A DNA stretch of 64,000 nt from Minwuia thermotolerans (lineage in GTDB: Bacteria > Pseudomonadota > Alphaproteobacteria > Minwuiales > Minwuiaceae). The position numbers and the translations under genes were made by a program. The notes below the pieces were generated by a model. The model worked only from the letters and a program-made list of their open reading frames with translations, searched no databases and had not been told where the DNA came from. Shown one piece after another: positions 48,817-59,242 of this stretch. The stretch's first letter is position 1, and every line of letters begins with the position of its first letter. Location: contig NZ_PIGG01000026.1 of assembly GCF_002924445.1 (NCBI RefSeq), forward strand, positions 186,001-250,000, given 5' to 3'.

Positions 48817-49376
48817 TGGATACATCCGCCTGGGCCCGCGAGGTCCGCGACCACGTCATCTGGCCGACGCTGGACTGGCTGGGCCCGCCCTTCGACGACC
48901 TGGCCGCGGTACAGCTGATCTGCATGACGGACGCGCACGAGAGCTGGTTCGTTCATCTCCGCCAGGTCGCCCGCTTCGACGCCGGGCGACCTGTCTTCGG
49001 GCCCGCCCGGGGGCTGGGCCAGATGGAGCCGCCGACCCTGGCCGACAATCTGAACTGGGCGCGGCGCGCCGGCGGCGTCTCGCGGACCCTGTGGGAGAAG
49101 CTGCAGCTCTGGACCGGCGGACACATGCCGGCCGATCGGCTGATGGGTGACATGGTCTTTGCCACGATCGCGGCGCGGATCCACTACTGGCGCCGGCCGG
49201 AGGCGCTGCCCGCCGCCGGCGACGTCGACGGCCTGGCCGGCTACGCCAAGAAGTACTGGAACACGCATCTCGGCGCGGCCACCGAGGCCGACTACGCCGA
49301 CGCCTTCCGGACCCTGTTTCCCCCCACCGCCTGGCGGCCGGACCGGATCTTCCGGACGGACCTGGCGGCAACCTGA
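48816..49376 (+). CDS. Endolysin-like lytic transglycosylase
   Basis: 186-residue protein. The pair CMTDAHESWFVHL (catalytic Glu candidate) and ARGLGQMEPPTLADNL has the spacing of the E-S and G-L-x-Q-x-x-P-x-T motifs of lysozyme-like transglycosylases. The C terminus carries YAKKYWNTHLGAATEADYAD, common in phage muramidases. It lacks a signal peptide, so it would need a holin. Its place between a membrane protein and a holin-like gene supports a lysis role. Confidence 0.68.
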   Translation: MDTSAWAREVRDHVIWPTLDWLGPPFDDLAAVQLICMTDAHESWFVHLRQVARFDAGRPVFGPARGLGQMEPPTLADNLNWARRAGGVSRTLWEKLQLWTGGHMPADRLMGDMVFATIAARIHYWRRPEALPAAGDVDGLAGYAKKYWNTHLGAATEADYADAFRTLFPPTAWRPDRIFRTDLAAT

Positions 49377-49387
49377 AAGGAATAGCG

Positions 49388-49606
49388 ATGAAGATCAGAG
49401 CGCGATTCACGATCGATGAGAAGATCGAGAAGCGAGACGGCTGGGAGATCAAGGCGTCTCCCGTGGTCGGCAACAGCGAGGAGAACGAACGCTTCTTCCG
49501 GTTCACCCCCTATGGCGCCCTCAGCCTCGGTCTCGTGAACCCGGAGACTGCGGCTCAACTCGCGGTCGGCCAGACTTACAACGTGGACTTCACGCCGGCC
49601 GACTGA
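49388..49606 (+). CDS. 72-residue hypothetical protein
   Basis: Small beta-rich protein (MKIRARFTIDEKIEKRDGWE; then RFFRFTPYGALSLGLVNPET) ending in VGQTYNVDFTPAD. It looks like a one-domain structural or accessory protein; similar short proteins occur near lysis genes in lambdoid prophages. GAAAGGA precedes the ATG. Function unknown. Confidence 0.55.
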   Translation: MKIRARFTIDEKIEKRDGWEIKASPVVGNSEENERFFRFTPYGALSLGLVNPETAAQLAVGQTYNVDFTPAD

Positions 49607-49633
49607 CCGCCTCCCCGCAACCGAGACGTCGAT

Positions 49634-49661
49634 CAACGGCCCGCCCACCGGCGGGCCGTTG
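49634..49661. terminator. 12-bp hairpin in the lysis region
   Basis: CAACGGCCCGCC (49634-49645) pairs perfectly with GGCGGGCCGTTG (49650-49661), loop of four bases. There is no T run; the next gene starts 30 bp later. It is an attenuator or processing hairpin rather than a full terminator. Confidence 0.4.
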
Positions 49662-49691
49662 CCGTTCGGGCCATCACGAAAGGAGACGCCC

Positions 49692-50375
49692 ATGGACTTC
49701 GATACCATCCTGACCTGGCTGGCGCTCGCGCTGGCGGCGCTGTTCGCGCTTCGCGGCGTGGCCCTCGAGGTCGTCAAGCGCACGGCGACGCCGGTCGACG
49801 ACCGGATCGTCGGCAAAGTCTACAAGTGGCTGGAGTTCGTCGCCGGCGTGCTGCCGGCCCGCTTCAAGGCCACGATCGCCATGCGGCCGGGCGATCCGAA
49901 ACCGCCGAAGGACGGCCCGACGCTGCAGGCCTCGCCGCTGGCGGTCCTGGTCGCGCTGGCCCTCGGCCTCGCCCTGCTCGCCGGCTGCACCGTGGTGGGC
50001 GAGGGGCTGCGCTCGAAGGCGGAAACGCCGCCGCAGCTCAACCTGGAGCTGCTGGCGCGCTACGACGCCATCCAGACCGGGGTGCTCGGCCTGCTGCGGA
50101 CCGAGACCGTGCCGATCGAGGTCCGCCGCGAGATCCGCACGGCCGAACAGACCGCCCGCGCCGCCGTGCTGGCCCATGACCGGGCGATCGCCGGCGGGGC
50201 AGGGGACCGCGAAAGCCTGGCCCGGGCAGCCGTCTCGGCGATCGAGCGCCTGCTCGACATCGTCCGGGCCCGCACCGGCCGCGACCTGGCGCTCCGCATC
50301 GCCGATCCGCCCGGACGGGGCCTTGCCGTCCTCGCACACCGCCGCGTCCCGGCCGCCGAGGGAGGGCTCATCTGA
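49692..50375 (+). CDS. Holin-like protein with internal lipobox (possible spanin part)
   Basis: 227-residue protein. An N-terminal helix (TILTWLALALAALFALRGVA) with the following VDDRIVGKVYKWLEFVAG resembles small phage holins. A second hydrophobic segment ends in a lipobox (LALGLALLAGC, Cys near 100), then a long periplasmic-type helical part follows (about 110-227). It could be a fusion of a holin and an outer-membrane spanin. An internal ATG at 49881 could give the lipoprotein alone. The ATG at 49692 has GGAG upstream. Confidence 0.58.
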   Translation: MDFDTILTWLALALAALFALRGVALEVVKRTATPVDDRIVGKVYKWLEFVAGVLPARFKATIAMRPGDPKPPKDGPTLQASPLAVLVALALGLALLAGCTVVGEGLRSKAETPPQLNLELLARYDAIQTGVLGLLRTETVPIEVRREIRTAEQTARAAVLAHDRAIAGGAGDRESLARAAVSAIERLLDIVRARTGRDLALRIADPPGRGLAVLAHRRVPAAEGGLI

Positions 50376-50629
50376 TGGAAGCGAAGCATCTGGCGATCGT
50401 CGCCCGCCTGGCCGCGGAAGCGGTCGCGCTGGCGGTCACGGTCAACGACGCGACCGCGCGCTGGCGCGCCGCCAACCGCCTGGTCGAGCGGCTGCGGGCC
50501 GAGAACCGGCCGCCGACCGAGGCGGAGCTGCAGGTCTTCCGCGACCGCATCGCCGAGCGCGGGGCCGCGATCGACGCCCTGGATCTGGGCGGCGAGGGCG
50601 ACGGCCAAGGATCCGGACCCGAGGGCTGA
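50375..50629 (+). CDS. 84-residue hypothetical protein, end of late operon
   Basis: Helical charged protein (MEAKHLAIVARLAAEAVALA; WRAANRLVERLRAENRPP; LQVFRDRIAERGAAIDALDL) with a flexible Gly/Asp end. The ATG overlaps the upstream stop. It is the last gene before the strong terminator. The same kind of small helical protein often follows spanin or holin genes; its role is not known. Confidence 0.58.
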   Translation: MEAKHLAIVARLAAEAVALAVTVNDATARWRAANRLVERLRAENRPPTEAELQVFRDRIAERGAAIDALDLGGEGDGQGSGPEG

Positions 50630-50659
50630 CGGCCTCCCGGTCGGACCCTCGAAACTAAG

Positions 50660-50688
50660 GGGCGGGGCTTCGGTCCCGCCCTTTTTTT
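50660..50688 (+). terminator. Intrinsic terminator of the late operon
   Basis: GGGCGGG (50660-50666) and CCCGCCC (50675-50681) form a 7-bp stem with an 8-base loop, followed directly by seven T residues (50682-50688). It lies 31 bp after the last late gene and separates the lytic genes from the EAL cargo gene. Confidence 0.9.
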
Positions 50689-50893
50689 GTGTCCAGAGCC
50701 AGGCTGCACCCGTTCCACCGGTCGATGCCGGAACGTGACGCTTGAAACAACCGCTGAGCGTATTGGCTCTGCGCTTAGCGCAACCCTGACAAGGTATGCA
50801 CGCACTACTCAGATAGGAAACGAGGGCCATTTCTCTGTTGCTGCAGGTGAACCATAGGTCGCTCGGGGGCGTAGTCTCGGCGGCCCCAAAAAA

Positions 50894-52624
50894 GTGGCGG
50901 TGATGACCCTTGTGACGACGGCCACGTTCATCGATACGAAGACTGCACCGGTCACCCAGGCGATCCGCCTGTTCCGCCGCCACTGGGTCGCGATACCCCT
51001 GATCCTGCTGGCCTTCGCCGGAGCCTGGCTACTGGTGTACGCGGACGGCGGCACGAAGTACGCCCATCTGCACGCCATCTATTTTCCGATCCTGCTGGCG
51101 GCCTTCCGCTATGACGAGATAGGCGGCTTCACCGCAGGGCTTGTCGGCATGATCCTCATGGGCCCGCTGATGCCCCTCGACGTCGCCGCCGGGGAGCTGC
51201 AACCGACCGCGAACTGGTTGTTTCGCGGCCTCTACCTCTGCGCCATCGGCGTGATCATCGGCCTGCTCAACCGCCTCGTGCTGCGCGGCCGGGAGGAGCG
51301 GTTCCGGCTGGCGAACTACGACGCGAGCACCGAACTGCCGCTCGCCGCGCCGCTCCGGCGCCATATCCGGGAGGTGCTGGAGGCGAAGGGCGGCTCCACC
51401 GGCGGGCATGCCGTCATCCACCTCAGCCTGACAAATGGCGACAACATACATTCGTCCTTCGGCGTCGACGCCTACGAGATGCTGATGCGATCCTGCGCGC
51501 AGCGCATCGGCGGATCCATTCCCGAAGGCGGCTTTCTCGCGCGCGGCGGACAGTCGCGGTTCCTCTGCTTCCTGATCAACACGACCGAGGACGCGGCGGT
51601 GGCGGTGGGGCGCGACCTGCAGGCGGCGCTGCGCGCGCCCCTGGACATGGGCGGGCTGCCTGCGCTGGTGGACTGCGAGATCGGCATCGCGACCTATCCC
51701 GAACATGGAGCCGATCCGGAAGAACTGTTGCGGGCCTCCTTCGCCGCCATCGCGCGCGCCGGCCAGGCTCCGAACCGGACGGTGCACCTGTTCGATTCCG
51801 AGCAGGACGGCGCCCAGCGCGACAACCTGCGCCTGCTGTCGGAGCTGCGGGGGGCGATCGACGAGAGGCGGCTGATCTTCCACGCCCAGCCGAAGTTCGG
51901 CGCAGACGGTTCGCTGTGGGGCGCCGAACTCCTCGTTCGGTGGCCGCATCCAGCCGGCGGCTTCATCATGCCGGGCCGGTTCATTCCGCTGGCGGAGCAG
52001 TCGCGGATGATCTTCGACGTCACCCGTTTGTGCTTCGAGGCCGCCAGGGACCATATGGCGCAGATCCGCGAAATGACGCCCCGGGCGGGGCTCCACTTCT
52101 CGGTGAACATCTCGGGCAGCGACCTTTCCGATCCGCGCTTTCCGGAGATGCTGCACGACGCCTTCGGCGACGATCCCGCCGACCTCGCCCTGCTCGAGCT
52201 CGAGATCACGGAAACCGCGATCATCGAGGATCTGGAACGGCTGATTCCCGTGCTGGAGCGGGTCCGCGAAACCGGCGTCCGCATCGCCATCGACGATTTC
52301 GGCACGGGCTACTCGTCGTTGACCTATCTCAAGAAGATTCCGGCCGACACGCTGAAGATCGACCAGTCATTCGTCCGCGGCGTCCTGGAGTCGGAGCGCG
52401 ACGCGATTCTCGTGCGCCGCACCATCCAACTCGGCAAGGACCTGGGCATGGACATCGTCGCCGAGGGCGTCGAGACGCAGGAAATCGCCGACTGGCTGGT
52501 CGCCAATGGCTGCGACCGCCTGCAGGGATACTTCTTCTCCAAACCGCTGCCGGCGCCGGAATGGCGCGAGCTGGCCGCGGACAGGGTCCGGCGCCTGACG
52601 CCGGACTTCACGGCTTCCGAATAG
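50894..52624 (+). CDS. Membrane c-di-GMP phosphodiesterase, degenerate GGDEF plus EAL
   Basis: 576-residue inner-membrane protein. About three or four helices lie in residues 30-130 (WVAIPLILLAFAGAWLLVYA; GLYLCAIGVIIGLLNRLVL). A GGDEF-fold domain spans about 140-305 but its active site is lost (ARGGQSRF in place of GGDEF). The EAL domain (about 315-560) keeps the key residues: Glu345 (AELLVRW), Asn405, Glu437, Asp467-Asp468 (DDFGTGYSSL), Lys488 (LKIDQSF), Glu524 (AEGVE) and Gln544 (LQGYFFSKP). It should hydrolyse c-di-GMP and so favour motility over biofilm. Start GTG 50894 or ATG 50903. It lies inside attR, after the phage late terminator, so it is cargo expressed from its own promoter (50689-50893). 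Confidence 0.9.
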   Translation: MAVMTLVTTATFIDTKTAPVTQAIRLFRRHWVAIPLILLAFAGAWLLVYADGGTKYAHLHAIYFPILLAAFRYDEIGGFTAGLVGMILMGPLMPLDVAAGELQPTANWLFRGLYLCAIGVIIGLLNRLVLRGREERFRLANYDASTELPLAAPLRRHIREVLEAKGGSTGGHAVIHLSLTNGDNIHSSFGVDAYEMLMRSCAQRIGGSIPEGGFLARGGQSRFLCFLINTTEDAAVAVGRDLQAALRAPLDMGGLPALVDCEIGIATYPEHGADPEELLRASFAAIARAGQAPNRTVHLFDSEQDGAQRDNLRLLSELRGAIDERRLIFHAQPKFGADGSLWGAELLVRWPHPAGGFIMPGRFIPLAEQSRMIFDVTRLCFEAARDHMAQIREMTPRAGLHFSVNISGSDLSDPRFPEMLHDAFGDDPADLALLELEITETAIIEDLERLIPVLERVRETGVRIAIDDFGTGYSSLTYLKKIPADTLKIDQSFVRGVLESERDAILVRRTIQLGKDLGMDIVAEGVETQEIADWLVANGCDRLQGYFFSKPLPAPEWRELAADRVRRLTPDFTASE

Positions 52625-52922
52625 CCGATGGTCGTTCGGGCGCGCGCGGAATTTTCGGCTTCTCGAGTGCCAGGGCGCATCCGTCCCATCGATCGCCTCG
52701 CCGAGGGCAGGCGCCGGCGTTGCGGATGGCCGTCAGCATGTCGGGGATCGCCTTCCCGTGGCCGAATCGGCGGAGCAGGGTGTGCAGCCGATAACGGCCG
52801 ACACGGTCGCAGCGTCCGCACCGGATATCGATCATCCGGTCCTCGACAAGATCCAGCAATGTGCGTGAGCCGCCTGGCATTTCGTCAATCTGGACCGGAA
52901 CGGACCGGAAATACAGGTGCAC
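52608..52922 (-). CDS. Conserved hypothetical protein with Cys pair
   Basis: 104-residue protein of a family common in alphaproteobacteria and their prophages: LVEDRMIDIRCGRCDRVGRY, RLHTLLRRFGHGKAIPDMLT and CPRRGDRWDGCALALEKP. Cys pairs (CGRC and C...C) suggest a zinc ribbon. It is convergent with the EAL gene (17-bp overlap) and is the last gene before attR; its promoter lies in 52923-53036. Function unknown. Confidence 0.6.
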   Translation of the reverse strand: MHLYFRSVPVQIDEMPGGSRTLLDLVEDRMIDIRCGRCDRVGRYRLHTLLRRFGHGKAIPDMLTAIRNAGACPRRGDRWDGCALALEKPKIPRAPERPSAIRKP

Positions 52923-53036
52923 GGATTCTGCACGCCTATCCGTGCACGTTCATGCACCGTTCTGCCGATTCGCGCCAATCCCCGCCGATTGGCGGAAGGT
53001 CTACACTGGCCCTAACGGCCTGTAATGATTGGAAGA

Positions 53037-53088
53037 AATTGGAGCGGGCGATGAGATTCGAACTCACGACCCCAACCTTGGCAAGGTT
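53037..53088. repeat. attR: 52-bp repeat inside the tRNA-Gly gene
   Basis: Identical to 4871-4922. It covers the 3' end through the anticodon stem of tRNA-Gly(GCC); the remaining 5' part of the tRNA to the right is host sequence. The phage supplies the 3' half, so the tRNA stays functional. Confidence 0.95.
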
Positions 53089-53114
53089 GTGCTCTACCCC
53101 TGAGCTACGCCCGC
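53040..53114 (-). tRNA. tRNA-Gly (anticodon GCC)
   Basis: On the minus strand the sequence runs from GCGGGCG to CGCCCGC-T-CCA. The acceptor stem is 7 bp (GCGGGCG/CGCCCGC), the D arm is GCTC-AGGGGTA-GAGC, the anticodon arm is CAACC-TTGCCAA-GGTTG and the T arm is GTGAG-TTCGAAT-CTCAT with one weak pair. The CCA end is encoded (53042-53040). It is the integration target of the prophage. Confidence 0.95.
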
Positions 53115-53207
53115 GTGAGAGGCCGTCGAAATAGGATATTTCCGGAAGCCATGCAAGGCTCTTTTTTGCCCTGCAGGGGATGTCCGGGGGGTGACGCCGC
53201 GTCGGCC

Positions 53208-53612
53208 TCAGGCGCCGGGGTCGCCCGGCCCCCGGCCGGTGGTTGCGACGCCCCGTTCGGCCAGCAGCAGCTTCACCTCGGCGACCACGTCCTTCAGGTG
53301 AAAGGGCTTCGACAGCACCTTGGCGGCGTGCTTGCCCTGGCGGTGGGACTGCATGGCGACAGCGGCGAAGCCGGTGATGAACATGACCCGGATGCCGGGG
53401 TCGGCGCGCTCCGCGCGGCGGGCGAGTTCGATGCCGTCCAGCTCCGGCATGACGATGTCGGCGAGCAGCAGGTCGAACTTGTCGGGGCCCAGGTGCATCA
53501 GGGCTTCCATGCCGTCGCGGACCGACACGACGTCGTGCCCGTCGCGCCGCAGCGCCCGCGCCAGATAAGGCCGGAGCGAGTTGTCGTCCTCAGCCAGAAG
53601 TATCCGCGCCAT
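53208..53612 (-). CDS. cpdR: CpdR-type single-domain response regulator
   Basis: 134-residue receiver-only protein. Acidic pair in ILLAEDDNSLRPYLARAL, phospho-acceptor Asp in FDLLLADIVMPELDGIELAR, and the conserved Thr/Lys positions in VMFITGFAAVA and AKVLSKPFHLKDVV. The sequence matches CpdR throughout. In Caulobacter, unphosphorylated CpdR directs ClpXP to the pole and starts degradation of CtrA, PdeA and others; CckA-ChpT phosphorylate it. The C-terminal tail (ATTGRGPGDPGA) is longer than usual. It is divergent from the N-formylglutamate amidohydrolase gene, a usual neighbour. Confidence 0.9.
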   Translation of the reverse strand: MARILLAEDDNSLRPYLARALRRDGHDVVSVRDGMEALMHLGPDKFDLLLADIVMPELDGIELARRAERADPGIRVMFITGFAAVAMQSHRQGKHAAKVLSKPFHLKDVVAEVKLLLAERGVATTGRGPGDPGA

Positions 53613-53783
53613 GTGACTTCCCCTTGGCGTGACCGCGCTCGGCCGCGTGTTTCCCTCGACCGCAACGATAACGCCGTTCGGTGGTCGAAGGGAACGGTTT
53701 GCGAGCCGGCACCCCGCGTCCTATCATCGAATTGGCCATGATTTCGTTAATGCCGCCGCCGCGCATTCCAGCAACGGATTCCG

Positions 53784-54677
53784 ATGCAGATCGACCCCAG
53801 CCATAGCCTGATCGACCCGCCGGTCGACGCGCGCCTTCCCGACGTCCAGACGATGCCCGTCGTACTGGCCTCGCCCCATTCGGGATCGACCTATCCGCCG
53901 GAGTTCCTGGCCGCCTCGCGGCTGGACCGCCATGCCATCCGGAAATCGGAAGACAGCTTCGTCGACGAGATCTTCATGCCCGCGTCCGACCGCGGCGCGC
54001 CGCTACTCAGGGCACTGTTTCCGCGCGCCTATTGCGACGTCAACCGGGAGCCCTACGAACTCGACCCGAAGATGTTCTCCGACGCGTTGCCGGCCCATGC
54101 CAACACCAGCTCGCTGCGCGTCGCCGGCGGGCTCGGCACCATCGCCCGTGTGGTTTCCAGCGGCGAGGACATCTACCATTCGAAGCTCAGCTACGCGGAG
54201 GCGGAGCGACGGATCCGGCGCTATTACCGGCCCTATCACGACGCGCTGTCGACCATGGTGCAGGACACCTTCGCCAGTTTCGGCGTCTGCATCATCATCG
54301 ATTGCCATTCCATGCCGTCTCAGGCGCTGCCCACGGAGCGCCGCCGCGCCGGCGAGCGCCCGGACATCGTGCTCGGCGACCGTTTCGGCACCTCCTGCGC
54401 CCGGGGCCTGAGCGACCTGGCGCACGAGTTCCTTTCGGCCCGCGGCTATGCGGTCAGCCGCAACGCGCCCTATGCGGGCGGTTTCTGCACCACCCACTAC
54501 GGCCGGCCCGCCGCCGGTCTGCACGCGCTGCAGATCGAGATCAACCGCGCGATCTACATGGATGAAGCGCGCTACCGGCGATTGCCGCGCATGACGCGCT
54601 TGGCCGGAGACCTGGCCGACATGGTTGAAGCCCTGAGCCGGATCGAGGGCTGGAGCATGCGTTCGGCGGCGGAGTAG
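53784..54677 (+). CDS. N-formylglutamate amidohydrolase
   Basis: 297-residue zinc amidohydrolase of the HutG/FGase family, cleaving N-formylglutamate to glutamate and formate. Diagnostic motifs: VVLASPHSGSTYPPEF, RAYCDVNREPYELDP, IIIDCHSMPSQA and APYAGGFCTTHYG, then LHALQIEINRAIYMDE. No hut genes are nearby, so a peptide- or nitrogen-salvage role is as likely as histidine degradation. ATG 53784 was taken from the conserved N-terminal length. Confidence 0.88.
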   Translation: MQIDPSHSLIDPPVDARLPDVQTMPVVLASPHSGSTYPPEFLAASRLDRHAIRKSEDSFVDEIFMPASDRGAPLLRALFPRAYCDVNREPYELDPKMFSDALPAHANTSSLRVAGGLGTIARVVSSGEDIYHSKLSYAEAERRIRRYYRPYHDALSTMVQDTFASFGVCIIIDCHSMPSQALPTERRRAGERPDIVLGDRFGTSCARGLSDLAHEFLSARGYAVSRNAPYAGGFCTTHYGRPAAGLHALQIEINRAIYMDEARYRRLPRMTRLAGDLADMVEALSRIEGWSMRSAAE

Positions 54678-54689
54678 CCCCTCGGGGCG

Positions 54690-55259
54690 CTACCAGGGTT
54701 CGATCCCGACCTCCGGCCAGAGCGTGGCGATGCGCGCCGCCTTTCGTTCGTAGCTGGCCGCGTTGGGCAAACGGCGATTGGGCCGCAGCCGCAGATTCAG
54801 TACATCGGCGCAACCAAAGGGCGCGTGCAGTTCGATTCCGGTTCGGGACAGCCGCGCGGCGAGGGCCTGCGCCGTGGCCGGATAGTAGTCCAGGGACCGG
54901 AGCGCCGAAGTCAGCCGGGGATAGCCGGCGCCGAAGCGCGCGCGGTACCAGAGATGGACGCGGGCCTGGTTGCGGAGCTCGATGGGCGGGTCCGTCAGGG
55001 GCGCCGCGGCGGCCAGGCGGCGGGCCGCCCGATCCTCCGCTTCCCATGAGAGATCCGACGCGTCGAAATAGATGATGTCCAGATCCTTCAGCCCGTGGCC
55101 GGCGGGGCGGCCTGTCAGGGCATTCCAGACGGCGCCGTACAAGGCGCCCGAAACCAGCCACGCGCCGGCCGGCGCGGCTTCGCCGATGAGATTCAGCGTC
55201 CGTGTGACGACAGCGTCGCCGGCGAGAAGCCCGACAGTTTCTGCAAGGTCCCGATCCAT
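54690..55259 (-). CDS. Nucleotidyltransferase-like protein (NTP_transf_6 family)
   Basis: 189-residue protein of the DUF925/NTP_transf_6 type. The segment ALTGRPAGHGLKDLDIIYFD carries the D-x-D metal motif; VHLWYRARFGAGYP and FGCADVLNLRLRPN are also typical, as is the C-terminal KAARIATLWPEV. The substrate of this family is unknown. It is convergent with the amidohydrolase gene (12 bp between stops). Confidence 0.85.
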   Translation of the reverse strand: MDRDLAETVGLLAGDAVVTRTLNLIGEAAPAGAWLVSGALYGAVWNALTGRPAGHGLKDLDIIYFDASDLSWEAEDRAARRLAAAAPLTDPPIELRNQARVHLWYRARFGAGYPRLTSALRSLDYYPATAQALAARLSRTGIELHAPFGCADVLNLRLRPNRRLPNAASYERKAARIATLWPEVGIEPW

Positions 55260-55330
55260 GGCCTATCCCGTCCTGCCGTGGCTTGCGCAATGCAGCATAG
55301 TTGGGGAGCGGCGCATCGGTCGAGGTCAGA

Positions 55331-55424
55331 AAAAATGGGCCGTTCCCGTGAGGGAACGGCCCAAGTCTAGGGAGGAAACGCCCGAAAATCGGGCTGTGAT
55401 AGCCACCGATCAAGCGACTATCAC
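55331..55424 (-). ncRNA. MmgR-like (alpha-r8 family) trans-acting small RNA
   Basis: On the minus strand a promoter-like pair (TTGTAC at 55461-55456, TAGGAT at 55437-55432, 18-bp spacer) precedes a 94-nt unit. It has hairpin 1 with GTGATAG/CTATCAC, hairpin 2 GCCCGA-TTT-TCGGGC, a single-stranded TTTCCTCCCT, and an intrinsic terminator with an 11-bp stem (GGGCCGTTCCC/GGGAACGGCCC at 55337-55362) followed by ATTTTTT. The core TTTCCTCCCT is the conserved anti-Shine-Dalgarno-like motif I recall for the alpha-r8/MmgR sRNAs of alphaproteobacteria. It likely represses mRNAs by base pairing, with Hfq. No protein gene lies in 55260-55602. Confidence 0.72.
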
Positions 55425-55602
55425 GGTCGAAATCCTATCTCGCATCTGCGAGATTGTACAAGGAAAATCGTGCTGCAGCGCGAAAAATACGTCCCGGATT
55501 CGAAAGGACGCGGCGTCACGCTGCGCTGCCGCAATGCAGCTCCTCTGGCTGGCCCGGGCCTTGCTTCAGGGTTGGCAGTTCGTCTGTCTCCGGAGTTCCC
55601 TC

Positions 55603-56295
55603 ATGCACCTGTTGCGTACCGTCATGACTCTCTTCTGCCTGGCCGCGCCGGCTGCCGCCGCGGCGCTTGGCGATCCAGCGGATGGCGCGCGCGCCGTGAT
55701 CTGCCGCGATGCGGCGCTGCTGGCCGAGAAACGCCACAACATCCCCGCCGGTCTGCTGGCGGCGATCGCGGTCGTCGAATCGGGGCGGATGCTGCCGGAC
55801 GGGGCGGAAAAGACTGCCTGGCCGTGGACAATTAATGCCGAGGGGACGGGCCACTGGTTCGAGACCCGCGAAGAGGCCATGGCCAAGGTCGAGCGATTGA
55901 AGTCGGAGGGCGTCAGGAGCATCGACATCGGCTGCATGCAGGTGAACCAGAAATATCACCCGGACGCGTTCGGGGATCTGCGGCAGGCCTTCACGCCGAT
56001 CGTGAACGCGGACTATGCCGCACGGTTCCTCAAGGAGCTGTTCGAGGAGACGCGTTCATGGTCGCGCGCCGTCTCCTTCTATCACAGCCGCACGCCCGAA
56101 CGCGCCCTGCGCTACCGCAAGCTGGTGATGGACGCCTGGAACACCGAGCGGGTGCACGCCCTTGACGCCGGCCGCGCCGAAGTGCTCGCGCGCACCGGCC
56201 GCAACCGGGCCGCCGCAAGCGGATTGCGCATCCGCCGCGGCTCGACGGTCTATTTCCGTTCGGGCGGCAATACGGTGCGCGTCCGCCGATACTGA
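55603..56295 (+). CDS. Periplasmic lytic transglycosylase (SLT fold)
   Basis: 230-residue exported enzyme that cleaves glycan strands. The signal peptide is MHLLRTVMTLFCLAAPAAAA. The catalytic Glu is in LAAIAVVESGRML; then WPWTINAEGTGHWFETREEA, VRSIDIGCMQVNQKYHPDAF and AVSFYHSRTPERALRYRKLV follow the pattern of transglycosylase_SLT proteins. ATG 55603 has GGAG 7 nt upstream and gives the proper signal peptide; longer upstream frames lie in the sRNA region. It is convergent with secA. Confidence 0.85.
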   Translation: MHLLRTVMTLFCLAAPAAAAALGDPADGARAVICRDAALLAEKRHNIPAGLLAAIAVVESGRMLPDGAEKTAWPWTINAEGTGHWFETREEAMAKVERLKSEGVRSIDIGCMQVNQKYHPDAFGDLRQAFTPIVNADYAARFLKELFEETRSWSRAVSFYHSRTPERALRYRKLVMDAWNTERVHALDAGRAEVLARTGRNRAAASGLRIRRGSTVYFRSGGNTVRVRRY

Positions 56296-56311
56296 CGGGA
56301 CGGCGGGCGGC

Positions 56312-59035
<2,724 letters not shown>

Positions 59036-59242
59036 GAAATGTATCCCTGAATGCCGGCCCTCCGGGGGGCGTGAATCGACGTGAAATGCCGAGCGGAGGC
59101 CGGGAGAACTGCGTGTGCGTGACATAGGCGGGCCCGGAACGCCTGTCAACGCGACGCCGAGGCCGAGCCCGCGGTTGTGACGCGGCACCTGAAGCTATAT
59201 GTGTGGCGGCGACCCTATCGTTTCCGGAAACAGGATCCCGAC

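Larger units (their letters stand above)
4871..53088. mobile_element. Complete lambda-like prophage integrated at tRNA-Gly
   Basis: A 48.2-kb temperate siphovirus genome delimited by exact 52-bp direct repeats (4871-4922 and 53037-53088) that copy the 3' half of tRNA-Gly(GCC). Integrase lies next to the left repeat. Inside are a repressor/Cro switch, replication genes, Nu1/A-type terminase, lambda-type head (W, B, C/Nu3, D, E, FII) and tail (U, V, G/GT, H, M, L, K, I-J) genes, lysis genes and cargo. I saw no broken structural gene, so the element may still be inducible. Size is close to lambda's. Confidence 0.95.

Noticed and set aside
55072-55602. Long N-terminal extension of the lytic transglycosylase
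   Set aside because: It crosses the sRNA terminator and the nucleotidyltransferase gene; ATG 55603 gives a proper signal peptide.
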